Assembly (NCBI RefSeq): GCF_001655685.1
Contig: NZ_LYVF01000118.1
Location: forward strand, 1-32,372
Direction of reading: 5' to 3'
Origin: Desulfotomaculum copahuensis
Lineage (GTDB): Bacteria > Bacillota > Desulfotomaculia > Desulfotomaculales > Desulfovirgulaceae
Length of the DNA stretch: 32,372 nt
Position 1 is the stretch's first letter; each line of letters starts with the position of its first letter. This document shows positions 22,915 through 32,333 of this stretch, one piece after another. The position numbers and the translations under genes were made by a program. The notes beneath the pieces were generated by a model. That model was not told the origin of the DNA. It did no database searches and worked only from the letters and a program-made list of their open reading frames with translations.

Positions 22915-23487
22915 TTAATAGTTTTCGCCGAGCAGTTCGAAGAATGCCTGCGGATGAGCGCAGGCCGGGCATGTTTTCGGAGCTTCCGGCCCTTCGTGGA
23001 TGTAGCCGCAGTTCCGGCAGCGCCAGAAAACCTTGCCGTCCTTGATGAACACCTCGCCTTTTTCGATGTTCTCAATCAGCTTGCGGTAGCGGTTTTCGTG
23101 CCCCACTTCCGCTTTGGCGATGGCCCGCAGCACCGCCGCAATCTCGGTAAAGCCCTCTTCCTCCGCCACCCGGGCAAATTCCGGGTACATGGTCGTGTTC
23201 TCATAGTTTTCGCCGGCCGCCGCCGCCTTCAAATTGGCCAGTGTGTCGCCGATCACGCCGGCCGGAAAGGCGGCCTCCACCTGCGCCTCGCCGCCCTCCA
23301 GAAATTTGAACAGGCGCTTGGCGTGCTCTTTTTCATTGTCGGCGGTTTCCAGGAAAATGCCGGCAATCTGTTCATAACCCTCTTTTTTGGCCTGCGCGGC
23401 AAAGTAGGTATAGCGGTTTCTGGCCTGCGATTCCCCGGCAAAGGCCGTGATCAGGTTTTTTTCCGTGCGTGTTCCTTTCAAACTCAT
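22915..23487 (-). CDS. rbr: rubrerythrin
   Basis: Rubrerythrin reduces hydrogen peroxide in anaerobes. The 190-residue protein has the four-helix diiron domain with TEKNLITAFAGESQARNRYT, ETADNEKEHAKRLF and AIAKAEVGHENRYRKLIENI, whose Glu and His residues hold the two irons. The C-terminal rubredoxin domain (about 155-190: WRCRNCGYIHEG, then CPACAHPQAFFEL) carries the Cys4 iron. ATG 23487 follows CAGGAGGG. It leads the set with rubredoxin and the flavoprotein. A complex inverted repeat upstream may bind a peroxide regulator. Confidence 0.96.
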   Translation of the reverse strand: MSLKGTRTEKNLITAFAGESQARNRYTYFAAQAKKEGYEQIAGIFLETADNEKEHAKRLFKFLEGGEAQVEAAFPAGVIGDTLANLKAAAAGENYENTTMYPEFARVAEEEGFTEIAAVLRAIAKAEVGHENRYRKLIENIEKGEVFIKDGKVFWRCRNCGYIHEGPEAPKTCPACAHPQAFFELLGENY

Positions 23488-23528
23488 GGTTGGTTCCCTC
23501 CTGGTACTTTTAGGATTTTGCATTCAGC

Positions 23529-23559
23529 AATTATTCTATTCTCCATAGGAGTAATAATT
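23529..23559 (-). promoter_or_regulatory. nested inverted repeat upstream of rubrerythrin
   Basis: AATTATT (23529-23535) pairs with AATAATT (23553-23559) around an inner CTCCATAGGAG (23541-23551). It lies 42-72 bases before the start. AT-rich repeats of this kind resemble, without matching exactly, PerR/Fur boxes, so a peroxide-sensing operator is plausible. Confidence 0.4.
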
Positions 23560-23596
23560 CCTGCTAGCAACAAAAACTTTTTTAAAAAATTCCCGT

Positions 23597-24067
23597 CTAT
23601 TTGGTGTGCTTGTCGGCCACACTGGAAGCGCCGAAAGCATCGGGCTTGATCTTGGCCCGGAAGCCGCTGCCGGTGACCATGCCGACCACCTCCCGGATTA
23701 AATCCCTGGTTTCGCCGTGTGTGCCCACGTCGATGTGAATTTCCACCGCCAGGTCGTCCAGGCCGCATTCGGCGAAATGTTTGGCCACCAGGCCGCCCAG
23801 TTCCAGACTGAGCGCCGTCTCATAAAAGATCTTCTGACGCAGGCTTTTGATCTTGCGCTGAATTTTTTTGCGGTAATAGTAGCGCGCCCCTTTGCCCAGG
23901 CGGTGCACGATCACGGCGGTGATAAAACAGGTCTCCTGCTTCACCTGGGAGTCGGAGCCGATGATCACCTTGTAGGAGGAAGTGGGCAGACCGGTGATAT
24001 AACCGAGAATGTCCGCCATCATCTCGTCAAAGTTCAGCCTGCCCTTGGTCGGGCTGATAAAATACAT
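23597..24067 (-). CDS. DUF458 / YkuK-like RNase H-fold protein
   Basis: The 156-residue protein matches the DUF458 family (B. subtilis YkuK): start MYFISPTKGRLNFDEMMADI, then YKVIIGSDSQV in the first RNase H-like strand, VIVHRLGKGARYYYRKK, and near the end VEIHIDVGTHGETRDLIREV. An RNase H fold with Asp residues at these positions is predicted, but no activity is firmly known. ATG 24067 follows GGGGAGAGG. It is preceded by a 185-base gap from rsmA; a near copy of its start region lies at 24125-24146. Confidence 0.82.
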   Translation of the reverse strand: MYFISPTKGRLNFDEMMADILGYITGLPTSSYKVIIGSDSQVKQETCFITAVIVHRLGKGARYYYRKKIQRKIKSLRQKIFYETALSLELGGLVAKHFAECGLDDLAVEIHIDVGTHGETRDLIREVVGMVTGSGFRAKIKPDAFGASSVADKHTK

Positions 24068-24252
24068 ATCCTCTCCCCACCCTGAAGTGCTTTGTTGCGG
24101 CGTGCATGCCGGCGGCGCCGCCGCTAAAATATATATCCTCACCCGCTCCCGGTTTACCACCGTCCGGACCGCGCACCCGGAGCCAACGGAGCGGTTCCCT
24201 GTTCTTAAACGGGGCCGGGAGGCGCCCGCGGCAGAAAACGGCCGGCGGCCGG

Positions 24253-25140
24253 TCAGCGGTATCCCCCGCCCGCGGCGCAAACCCGGCACAGGGCGGCAAA
24301 CTCGGCCAGACCGAGGGTTTCGCCCCGCCGGCCGAGCGCGATGCCGGCCGCAGACAGCGCCTGCTCCCACTGCGCCCGCGACCAGCCGGGCATCACCCCG
24401 GACCCGGCCAGGGCATTGCCGGCAGTTTTGCGCCGCTGGCCAAAGGCTCCCCGCACCAGGGCGAAAAACAGCTCCTCGTCCGGCACCGCCACCGCCGGCG
24501 CCGGGCGCCTCTCCAGACGCACCACCGCCGAATCGACCTCCGGCCGGGGCAAAAACACCGTGCGGGGCACGCGGAAGAGCATTTCCGGTTCGGTATAATA
24601 CTGCACGGCCACGCTCAATGCCCCGTAATCCTTCCCCCCGGGCGCCGCCGCCAGCCGGGCGGCCACCTCCAGCTGCACCATGACCACCAGCCGGCTGATA
24701 TTGAACCTCTTTTCCAGCAGGCGCATGATCAGTGGCGTGGTGATGTAGTAGGGCAGGTTGGCCACCAGCTTGTAGGGCCGTCCGGCCGCGTCCGGCGCGG
24801 CGGCCGCCGCCAGTTCATCCAGGTCGGCCTGCATGGCGTCCCGGTGCAGCACGGTCACGTTGTCCAGACCAGCCAGGGTTTCCGCCAACACGGGCAGCAG
24901 CGACCGGTCAATCTCCAGCGCCACCACCCGCCCCGCTTCCGTGGCAAGCACCCCGGTCAGAACACCGGTGCCGGGACCGATTTCAAAAACCAGGTCGTCC
25001 TTTTCCAGTCCGGCGGCGGCCGCAATTTTACGCACAATGTTTGCGTCCACCAGGAAGTTCTGCCCCAGCGAGCGGCGCAGGTGTACATTGTATTTTTCCA
25101 GCACCGCCCTGACCGCGGACGGCGTGGCCAACTGCGCCAT
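24253..25140 (-). CDS. rsmA: 16S rRNA dimethyladenosine transferase
   Basis: RsmA (KsgA) dimethylates A1518 and A1519 in helix 45 of 16S rRNA late in 30S assembly, using SAM. The product, about 295 residues, shows RRSLGQNFLVDANIVRKIA, the SAM loop FEIGPGTGVLTG (about residue 55), the catalytic NLPYYITTPLI (about 127) and the C-terminal FFALVRGAFGQRRKTAGNAL. GTG 25155 is an alternative start, but ATG 25140 spaces well behind GGGGGAAG. It follows the yabE-like gene as in Bacillus, but without rnmV between them. Confidence 0.97.
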   Translation of the reverse strand: MAQLATPSAVRAVLEKYNVHLRRSLGQNFLVDANIVRKIAAAAGLEKDDLVFEIGPGTGVLTGVLATEAGRVVALEIDRSLLPVLAETLAGLDNVTVLHRDAMQADLDELAAAAAPDAAGRPYKLVANLPYYITTPLIMRLLEKRFNISRLVVMVQLEVAARLAAAPGGKDYGALSVAVQYYTEPEMLFRVPRTVFLPRPEVDSAVVRLERRPAPAVAVPDEELFFALVRGAFGQRRKTAGNALAGSGVMPGWSRAQWEQALSAAGIALGRRGETLGLAEFAALCRVCAAGGGYR

Positions 25141-25250
25141 GCCCACTTCCCCCACATACTGGAAATCAATCTGCTATTAATTATTCGACGCCGCTTCGGC
25201 CGATTCCTTTATATATTATTCCCCTTTTGCCCGGTTTAAGAAAGGCGGCG

Positions 25251-25279
25251 AAAAAAAAGGAGCCCTCCGGGAGGGCCCC
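25251..25279 (-). terminator. intrinsic terminator of the yabE-like gene
   Basis: On the minus strand a GC-rich stem (25259-25268 with 25270-25279, short loop) is followed by eight T. It lies about 75 bases past the yabE-like stop and ahead of rsmA, so the two genes are probably transcribed separately. Confidence 0.9.
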
Positions 25280-25355
25280 TCACTGTTTTACTTTTTTGAT
25301 ATTTCCGCATTCATCCGCTCCCCGCCGTCAGATTCGGGCGGAGCGGCAAAACAAG

Positions 25356-26381
25356 CTAGTCAATTACGTAAACGCGCACCTGGCGCACACCCCAGCGGTC
25401 GGCCTGGGCTTCGCTCTCCATGAACAGGTCGATGCGGTGCCCGTTGATGCTGGAACCCCGGTCCAGGGCGGTGGCGTAGCCGTAGCCTTCGATGTAAAGA
25501 CGCGTGCCGAGCGGGATCACCCCCGGATCCACGGCCACCACGCCGCGCCGGGGCGCCGCGCCCGTAGCGGTGGAGTTGCCGGTATAGCTGTAGGCCGTGG
25601 CCGTCATATCCAGGGCGCGGCTGTAGCGGATGTCATAACCGCCGCGCGAAACCTCCTGCCGGGTGCCCACCTGGACAATTTTGTCCTGCGGCGGGGAAAG
25701 CACCTGGCTGTCTTCCATAGTCCGGCTGACTTCCTGCCCGTCGTGGTAGGTCAATACCCAGCGCTGCTCCTCCTTGCCTTCCCGGCCCTCCCGGACAACC
25801 CGGGTAAAGCCGCTGTCCAGGCCGGGATCGGCTTCCCGGCGGACATTAAACGCCAGGGGCACCTTGATTGTCTTTTTCTCTTCCCGTACCCGGATGATCC
25901 TGATGTTCATACCGTCTTTAACCGGCTGGTCCGGCGCCGGCTGCACTATATCCAGCGGACCGGCCGCAACCCCCTGCTCTTTAAGCGCTTCCCCGACGGT
26001 ATGGCCATAGACAAACCCGTTTAACTTGCGGCCTTCCAGGATAATAGTCACCGCCAGCGCCCGGGCCACCACCACCTGCATCCCGTCCGTCAACCTGGTG
26101 CCGGGCGACGGCGTCACCCGGTCCCGGGGAGCCAGCTGCACGTGTTGGGACTGCAGCACGTCGGCCACCGTCCGGGCGCTGGTCTCCACCGGCACCTGCC
26201 GGCCGTCCACCGTCAGCGTGACGGTTTTACGCGCCCAGGCATAGCCGGCGAAGACCAGGCTGCCCGTAAAGATCATGACCACCAGGAAGAACAGCATTAA
26301 ACGGGAGCGGCAATGAAAGCCATGCAGATGAGCGCCGCCGGACAGCAGGCGGCCCGGCCTGCCCAGAGTGCTCCACTCCAT
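25356..26381 (-). CDS. yabE: YabE-like protein (DUF348 x2, G5, 3D domains)
   Basis: In the 341-residue protein one transmembrane anchor spans residues 28-48. Two DUF348 (ubiquitin-like) repeats follow at about 51-92 and 108-150, a G5 domain at about 161-240 (KKTIKVPLAFNV...GKEEQRWVLTYHDGQEVSR) and a C-terminal 3D domain at 258-341. The last has AVDPGVIPLGTRLYI and the acidic residues in ALDRGSSINGHRIDLFM that give the domain its name. The 3D domain resembles lytic transglycosylases, so the protein probably cuts peptidoglycan outside the membrane. ATG 26381 follows AAGGAGG. In Bacillus yabE also precedes ksgA. Confidence 0.93.
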   Translation of the reverse strand: MEWSTLGRPGRLLSGGAHLHGFHCRSRLMLFFLVVMIFTGSLVFAGYAWARKTVTLTVDGRQVPVETSARTVADVLQSQHVQLAPRDRVTPSPGTRLTDGMQVVVARALAVTIILEGRKLNGFVYGHTVGEALKEQGVAAGPLDIVQPAPDQPVKDGMNIRIIRVREEKKTIKVPLAFNVRREADPGLDSGFTRVVREGREGKEEQRWVLTYHDGQEVSRTMEDSQVLSPPQDKIVQVGTRQEVSRGGYDIRYSRALDMTATAYSYTGNSTATGAAPRRGVVAVDPGVIPLGTRLYIEGYGYATALDRGSSINGHRIDLFMESEAQADRWGVRQVRVYVID

Positions 26382-26405
26382 AACATTCCTCCTTCCCCAG
26401 TTCCG

Positions 26406-26435
26406 GCGAATTTAAATGCCACATTTTCAATTCGC
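26406..26435. repeat. inverted repeat in the yabE-like leader
   Basis: GCGAATT (26406-26412) and AATTCGC (26429-26435), with inner AAATG/CATTT pairing, form an imperfect hairpin about 25-54 bases before the start. It may be an operator or leader hairpin. I could not match it to a known riboswitch. Confidence 0.4.
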
Positions 26436-26582
26436 GGGAGTTGTCTGGTTTTCCTGCCGTGAAAAGGAAAAACTTATGTCGATCCTTTGATCCGGGTTGT
26501 CGGCACATCTTAAAGATTGCCAGGGTTGGCGGCTGGATTAATATAGCATATGCCTCCGGCGTAAAAAAAATGACGGAAAAAA

Positions 26583-26609
26583 AGAAAAAAATTGCCCCGT
26601 GTAACGGGG
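26583..26609 (-). terminator. intrinsic terminator of the cysteine-protein operon
   Basis: Minus-strand CCCCGT/ACGGGG stem with a 3-base loop is followed by a T-rich run. It lies about 50 bases beyond the last gene of the cluster (stop at 26661). Confidence 0.85.
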
Positions 26610-26660
26610 CGCATAACTAAGGAGGTTTGTATGCTGCACAAATAAAAACTTAAAACTTTT

Positions 26661-26978
26661 TCAATCCCCGCTCACTTTGATCCGGGCGTCCCGCGGCAGG
26701 GCCAGACCGGCCGCCACTTCAACGGCCTTCATAATCCCGGCCGGCACCGGACAGGCCGGGTGGGGGATATGGGGGGCATAAATATGATAAAGTTCACCTT
26801 CGTGTAATTTGGCAAAAAGTTCTTTATAGGCGTTGACGATCTTCAGCTCCCCGGCCACCTTTTGCCAGTTCGGGCATTCCGTCTCCACACACAGTTCCAC
26901 CTGGCGCTTTTGACCCGCCGTCGCCCGTACTGTGGTGTTGAAACCGCAGACGCCGCCGAAAATTTCTACCTTGGCCAC
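26661..26978 (-). CDS. small cysteine-containing conserved protein B (DUF6951-like)
   Basis: The 105-residue protein is paralogous to the one encoded at 27755-28075. Shared marks are the GxCGF near residue 12 (FGGVCGFNTTV), a middle cysteine pair (CVETECPNWQK) and the block HPACPVPAGIMKAVEVAAGLALPRDARIKV. The three conserved Cys-containing sites suggest metal or cofactor binding. I believe this is the family listed as DUF6951, but the number is from memory. The start is GTG 26978; AAGGAG lies 13 bases upstream, a long gap. It overlaps the end of the Fe-S gene by 13 bases, so translation is coupled. Confidence 0.75.
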   Translation of the reverse strand: MAKVEIFGGVCGFNTTVRATAGQKRQVELCVETECPNWQKVAGELKIVNAYKELFAKLHEGELYHIYAPHIPHPACPVPAGIMKAVEVAAGLALPRDARIKVSGD

Positions 26979-27706
26979 CGGTTTCCAGTCACTCCTTTCA
27001 AAGCCGCCGCACCGCGCGGGCAGGCCAGAATACAGATCCCGCAGACATCCTCGCCCACCAGGCCGGCGTTTTTTTCCATCTGCCGGCGGCATGCCGCGGC
27101 ATCGATATGCGGCACCAATCCCTCCGCCCGCGACCACTCCACATCGGCGATCGCCCCGGACGGACAGGCCTCCACACAACGGCGGCACTTCCCGCAGCGT
27201 CCGGAGGTGTACGGGCTGGCGCATACCTCCAGGGGGGCGTTGGTCAATACGGTGGCCCAGCTTAAACGCGGACCGTATTTCTCCGAGACGAGCAGGCCGT
27301 TTTTGCCAATCCAGCCCAGGCCGGCGCAGGTGGCCGCGGTTTTGTGCGGAAACAAGGGATACAGACGGGCCACAAACCGGGGGTCGTGCTTGTCGGAATC
27401 CGGCGGAATGGCCAGGCAGCGGTATCCACGGCTTTTCAGCAAGCCGACCAGACGCTTCTGCAGCTGCTCCAACAGCAGGTCTATCTGCTGGTACCGGTTG
27501 GAATACACCGCGCCCCGGGTGGTGTGCACCAGGTTTTTGCCCGGCGGCGGATGCTTGATGGCCAGGGAGACGGCCACCGGCATATGCTGCAGTTCCCCCG
27601 CCAGTCCCTCGCTGACGTCGCCGAAACCGACCAGAGTGGCTCCGTGCTGTAACAAATATTGTTCAATTTCAAACGCGCTGGGGGTAATCGCAAGAGCATT
27701 TTCCAT
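26966..27706 (-). CDS. QueG-like 4Fe-4S double-cluster protein
   Basis: The 246-residue protein is related to epoxyqueuosine reductase (COG1600) but lacks its C-terminal HEAT part. It shows TCAGLGWIGKNGLLVSEKYGPRL (about 127-147), a first cluster CGKCRRCVEACP (Cys 171, 174, 177, 181) and a second using Cys 206, 222, 225 and 229 (CGICILACP). QueG and related proteins bind cobalamin as well as two 4Fe-4S clusters, which fits a low-potential or corrinoid-reducing role. With the corrinoid methyltransferase genes next door, activation or reduction of corrinoid is a reasonable guess. It is flanked by the two paralogous cysteine proteins. Confidence 0.8.
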   Translation of the reverse strand: MENALAITPSAFEIEQYLLQHGATLVGFGDVSEGLAGELQHMPVAVSLAIKHPPPGKNLVHTTRGAVYSNRYQQIDLLLEQLQKRLVGLLKSRGYRCLAIPPDSDKHDPRFVARLYPLFPHKTAATCAGLGWIGKNGLLVSEKYGPRLSWATVLTNAPLEVCASPYTSGRCGKCRRCVEACPSGAIADVEWSRAEGLVPHIDAAACRRQMEKNAGLVGEDVCGICILACPRGAAALKGVTGNRWPR

Positions 27707-27754
27707 GGCCCGCCCCTCCCGGAATCCGGCTCTCCCGGCATCTGCGCCGCGGTT

Positions 27755-28075
27755 TTAACCGTTCGTTTCGATTTTGATGGTCACATCTTTTGGTATGGCG
27801 CCGCCCAGTTCGACCTGAATGGTTTTGATAATGGCACAGGGTACCGGACAGTCGGGGTGTTTCAGCCTCCTGCTGGCTGCCTGGTAAATCACGGAATCAA
27901 CCATCTTGCCAAACACATTGCGGCTGCAGTCCACTTCGGCCAGATCTTCATTCAAGCTGCGCAGGTACTGGCAGGCGCTGATGATCTGCACCCGCACTTT
28001 CATTTTGCCTGTTTTGGTGACTTTGATCACGCTGGTGAACCCGCAGGCGCCGGCCATTACCTTGGCTTTGGCCAT
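27755..28075 (-). CDS. small cysteine-containing conserved protein A (DUF6951-like)
   Basis: The 106-residue protein begins MAKAKVMAGACGFTSVIKV. It has middle cysteines (QIISACQYL and VDCSRNVFGKMV), then a block HPDCPVPCAIIKTIQVELGGAIPKDVTIKI shared with the paralogue at 26661. The pattern GxCGF plus HxxCPVPxxIxK suggests a conserved metal or cofactor site. ATG 28075 follows GGGGGAGAGG. It is the first gene of a three-gene unit with its own promoter (28138-28167). Confidence 0.78.
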   Translation of the reverse strand: MAKAKVMAGACGFTSVIKVTKTGKMKVRVQIISACQYLRSLNEDLAEVDCSRNVFGKMVDSVIYQAASRRLKHPDCPVPCAIIKTIQVELGGAIPKDVTIKIETNG

Positions 28076-28137
28076 TGTTCCAACCTCTCCCCCAAAACCC
28101 TTTGTGCAAATAGTTTACGTAATTTTTATCATAACTA

Positions 28138-28167
28138 ATTATACAGTAAAGTTTGCAACCGGGGCAA
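28138..28167 (-). promoter_or_regulatory. sigma-A-type promoter of the cysteine-protein/Fe-S operon
   Basis: Minus-strand TTGCCC (28162-28167), an 18-base spacer and a perfect TATAAT (28138-28143), 63 bases ahead of the start at 28075. The -10 is the best sigma-A hexamer I noticed in the window. Confidence 0.6.
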
Positions 28168-28215
28168 GCGGAGGTTATGCTTAAGGGAAAGTCCGGTTCA
28201 ATCGCCGGGGCGGCC

Positions 28216-28249
28216 CGTCCGGTGAATAAAGCGCTTTATTCACCGGACG
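28216..28249. repeat. 34-bp perfect palindrome after the UroD-type gene
   Basis: A perfect inverted repeat of 17 bases per arm (28216-28232 with 28233-28249) has no spacer. It lies about 40 bases past the stop of the UroD-family gene. No T-tract follows, so it may act as a read-through-limiting hairpin, a processing site or a protein-binding site. Confidence 0.75.
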
Positions 28250-28286
28250 ACGGGGCATTACGTCCACCGGCGGGCAGGCCGGCCGG

Positions 28287-29339
28287 CTACCTGTTTTTGC
28301 GCGCCCATTTGGAAGCGCCGTATTCCTTAACCGTATCCACCATTTTTTTCAGGTTCTCCAGCGGCGCTGTGGGCCAAATGTCGCAGGCCGGCCAGACAGC
28401 ATCCACGCCGCCTTCAATACTGTTCAATACCGCTTTTTCCACATCTTCCGGCGTACCGTTGACCAGGATGTTGTAAGCGTCCACATGGCCGAAAAGCAGC
28501 GGTTCATGACCGATGGTTTCACGGCTCTTCTGCAGATTGTTCTTGGTTTCCACGCTGAGCGCGTCGGCGCCGCACTCGTTCATCAAACCGATAATCAGGT
28601 TGGTGTCGCCGCATATATGCAGAATCTTGGGCGAGGCAATGTTCTGGAATATCTTGGTCAGGTGTGGCTTGATCACCTGCTTGAAGCTGCGCGGGCTGAG
28701 CACGTCGGTAGGCGCGCCCATTTCCCGGATGGTGATATAGTCGGCCCCGGCTTCCCGGTACTTGGCCGCCATAGTGATAATTACTTCCGTCAGTTTATCC
28801 AGCATACTGTTGACCAGATCTGGCTTTTTAAAGCAGAGTTTGAACAGGTCGTTCAAATCCATCAACTGACCGGCCAGCGTGAAGGGACCGAGGAACCAGC
28901 TGCCGACGGGTACATCCTTGCCGACGTCATTCTTCAGCCGGGTGATTGCTTCCATCACCACTGGGAAACGGCCGCGCTCGTGCAGGTCGGACGGAATCTC
29001 GATTTTATCCATTTCGTCCACCGAATGAACTATTTTTTCCTTGATGGTGGGGTAGAGCAGCTGCGCCACGTCTTCATATGCATTCATCACACAGCCGAGC
29101 GCTTCCGCCTCCACACACATGTCAAACGGCACCACCGCGCATTCGTAACCGAACAGGCGGTAAGACGAAGCCGCCATATTGGCCATTTTTTCCGCATCCC
29201 GGTGGATGGAGGGAAACTTGTAGCCGTACTCGTCCAGCCCGGCGGTGGTGATGTTGCCCATCCCGCTGTAACAGGCCATGCGGTCCACTTCTCGGCCCGC
29301 AAAGAGGCCCAGCACCCGGTCTCTTGATGACATGGTCAT
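28287..29339 (-). CDS. UroD/MtaA/CmuA-family methyltransferase
   Basis: The 350-residue protein has the uroporphyrinogen-decarboxylase TIM-barrel fold. Family members in this group move methyl groups to or from a corrinoid protein or coenzyme. The Zn-type ligands H-x-C...C of MtaA-like enzymes are visible as HIC (241-243) and C319 in WPACDIWP. Other features are VGSWFLGPFTLAGQLM and a C-terminal PEDVEKAVLNSIEGG. The catalytic arginines of true UroD are not evident, so haem synthesis is unlikely. ATG 29339 follows AAAGGGG. It is the third gene after the activator and MtrH-like genes. Confidence 0.88.
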   Translation of the reverse strand: MTMSSRDRVLGLFAGREVDRMACYSGMGNITTAGLDEYGYKFPSIHRDAEKMANMAASSYRLFGYECAVVPFDMCVEAEALGCVMNAYEDVAQLLYPTIKEKIVHSVDEMDKIEIPSDLHERGRFPVVMEAITRLKNDVGKDVPVGSWFLGPFTLAGQLMDLNDLFKLCFKKPDLVNSMLDKLTEVIITMAAKYREAGADYITIREMGAPTDVLSPRSFKQVIKPHLTKIFQNIASPKILHICGDTNLIIGLMNECGADALSVETKNNLQKSRETIGHEPLLFGHVDAYNILVNGTPEDVEKAVLNSIEGGVDAVWPACDIWPTAPLENLKKMVDTVKEYGASKWARKNR

Positions 29340-29370
29340 ATTTTTTATCCCCTTTCCTTATCGAACTGTT

Positions 29371-30309
29371 TTATTGACCCAGTTGTTTGACAAAATCGCC
29401 AAAGAACTTGCGGATCGGATGGTTCTCTCCGGCCGGCAGCGATCCCGTTTCATCATAGGCCAGTGTGGTCAGGATCAGGCTGGCCGTGGCTATCGCCGGC
29501 ATGATCTTGGGAATGTTCACGATCGGACCGCTGAACAAAAGGTCGGCCCAGAGCAGGGAGGCAATGGCCTGGCCGGCGGCGTTCATGGCGTTGAAGCCGT
29601 CGGAACCCCACATCTCTTTTGCTTCCTTCCACATGTAGGTGCCGTTGGAGGAAGCCACGCCGGTCGGCCAGCCGAATTCCTCCTTTACCAGCCTGGACGC
29701 CACGCAGGAGAAAGCGGTGGAAGGCAGGTTCATCACGGCGGCGTCGATTAACACGGACTCAAAGTCGTCTTCCTTGATCGTTTCAAACATTTTCTGCACC
29801 CCGCCGACCCGGCCGCGGGGCGACGGATCTTCCGGATTGTATGCCTGCACTACAATATGCTTGATGCCCAGTTCCTTCAAGCGCGCCACCTGGCCGGGGA
29901 TGTCCTTGTCCCAGGGGGTGATGCTGTTGTAAAGCACGCGATCCTGAATGCCCAGTTCAGCGATGTGCTCCGCCACTTCCAGGCGGGTCTTTTCCACCCA
30001 CATGTCAATGCCGAAGGGCTGATCGGAAATGCTCAGGAAGAAGTCGATATAGGCCTTCATTTCATCCAGCGAGGTGGCCACCAGCGCCACCAGTGCCGGC
30101 ACGCCGCTCTGGGCGGACAGTTCTTCCATTTTCAAGACATAGTCTTTTGCCTTGTCCCGGTTGAACTTTCTTTCCTTGCGGCTTTCCAGGTTTTTGTCCC
30201 CGTTGTGGAACATGGATGAAATCAACAGGGGTGGATTTTCCCCCGGCTGTCCGCCGATCTTCATTGAGCCGATCTGGCAGACCCGCTGTGTGCGGTTGAG
30301 TTTGAACAT
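29371..30309 (-). CDS. MtrH-family tetrahydrofolate:corrinoid methyltransferase
   Basis: The 312-residue protein belongs to the MtrH family, best known from the methanogen Mtr complex. In bacteria such proteins transfer a methyl group between a corrinoid protein and tetrahydrofolate. Typical sequence includes the start RVCQIGSMKIGGQPGENPPLLISSMFHNGDK, SDQPFGIDMWVE and AVMNLPSTAFSCVASRLVKEEFGWPTG. No archaeal anchor is present; it is soluble. ATG 30309 has AAAGGAGAG. It lies 15 bases after the activator gene and 31 before the UroD-type gene. Confidence 0.9.
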   Translation of the reverse strand: MFKLNRTQRVCQIGSMKIGGQPGENPPLLISSMFHNGDKNLESRKERKFNRDKAKDYVLKMEELSAQSGVPALVALVATSLDEMKAYIDFFLSISDQPFGIDMWVEKTRLEVAEHIAELGIQDRVLYNSITPWDKDIPGQVARLKELGIKHIVVQAYNPEDPSPRGRVGGVQKMFETIKEDDFESVLIDAAVMNLPSTAFSCVASRLVKEEFGWPTGVASSNGTYMWKEAKEMWGSDGFNAMNAAGQAIASLLWADLLFSGPIVNIPKIMPAIATASLILTTLAYDETGSLPAGENHPIRKFFGDFVKQLGQ

Positions 30310-30324
30310 TGAATCATCTCTCCT

Positions 30325-32274
<1,950 letters not shown>

Positions 32275-32333
32275 GTTTCTTCCCCCTTGTGTTTGTACAT
32301 TTCCAGTATCGGTTTAGGCTGCCTGCTCTGCTA

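Noticed and set aside
26406-26520. A riboswitch upstream of the yabE-like gene
   Set aside because: I looked for the ydaO blocks because similar wall genes often carry them, but GGAACC, GGGGTGAA and CCGAACCCGTCAGC are not present here.
28153-28476. Plus-strand frame with GGAGG upstream in the gap after the UroD-type gene
   Set aside because: It runs through the 34-bp palindrome and then antisense through the UroD-family gene. Its translation is low in complexity and not protein-like.
28287-29339. True uroporphyrinogen decarboxylase (hemE)
   Set aside because: The context is a corrinoid methyltransferase cluster, and the Zn-ligand pattern H-x-C...C points to the MtaA/CmuA branch rather than haem synthesis.
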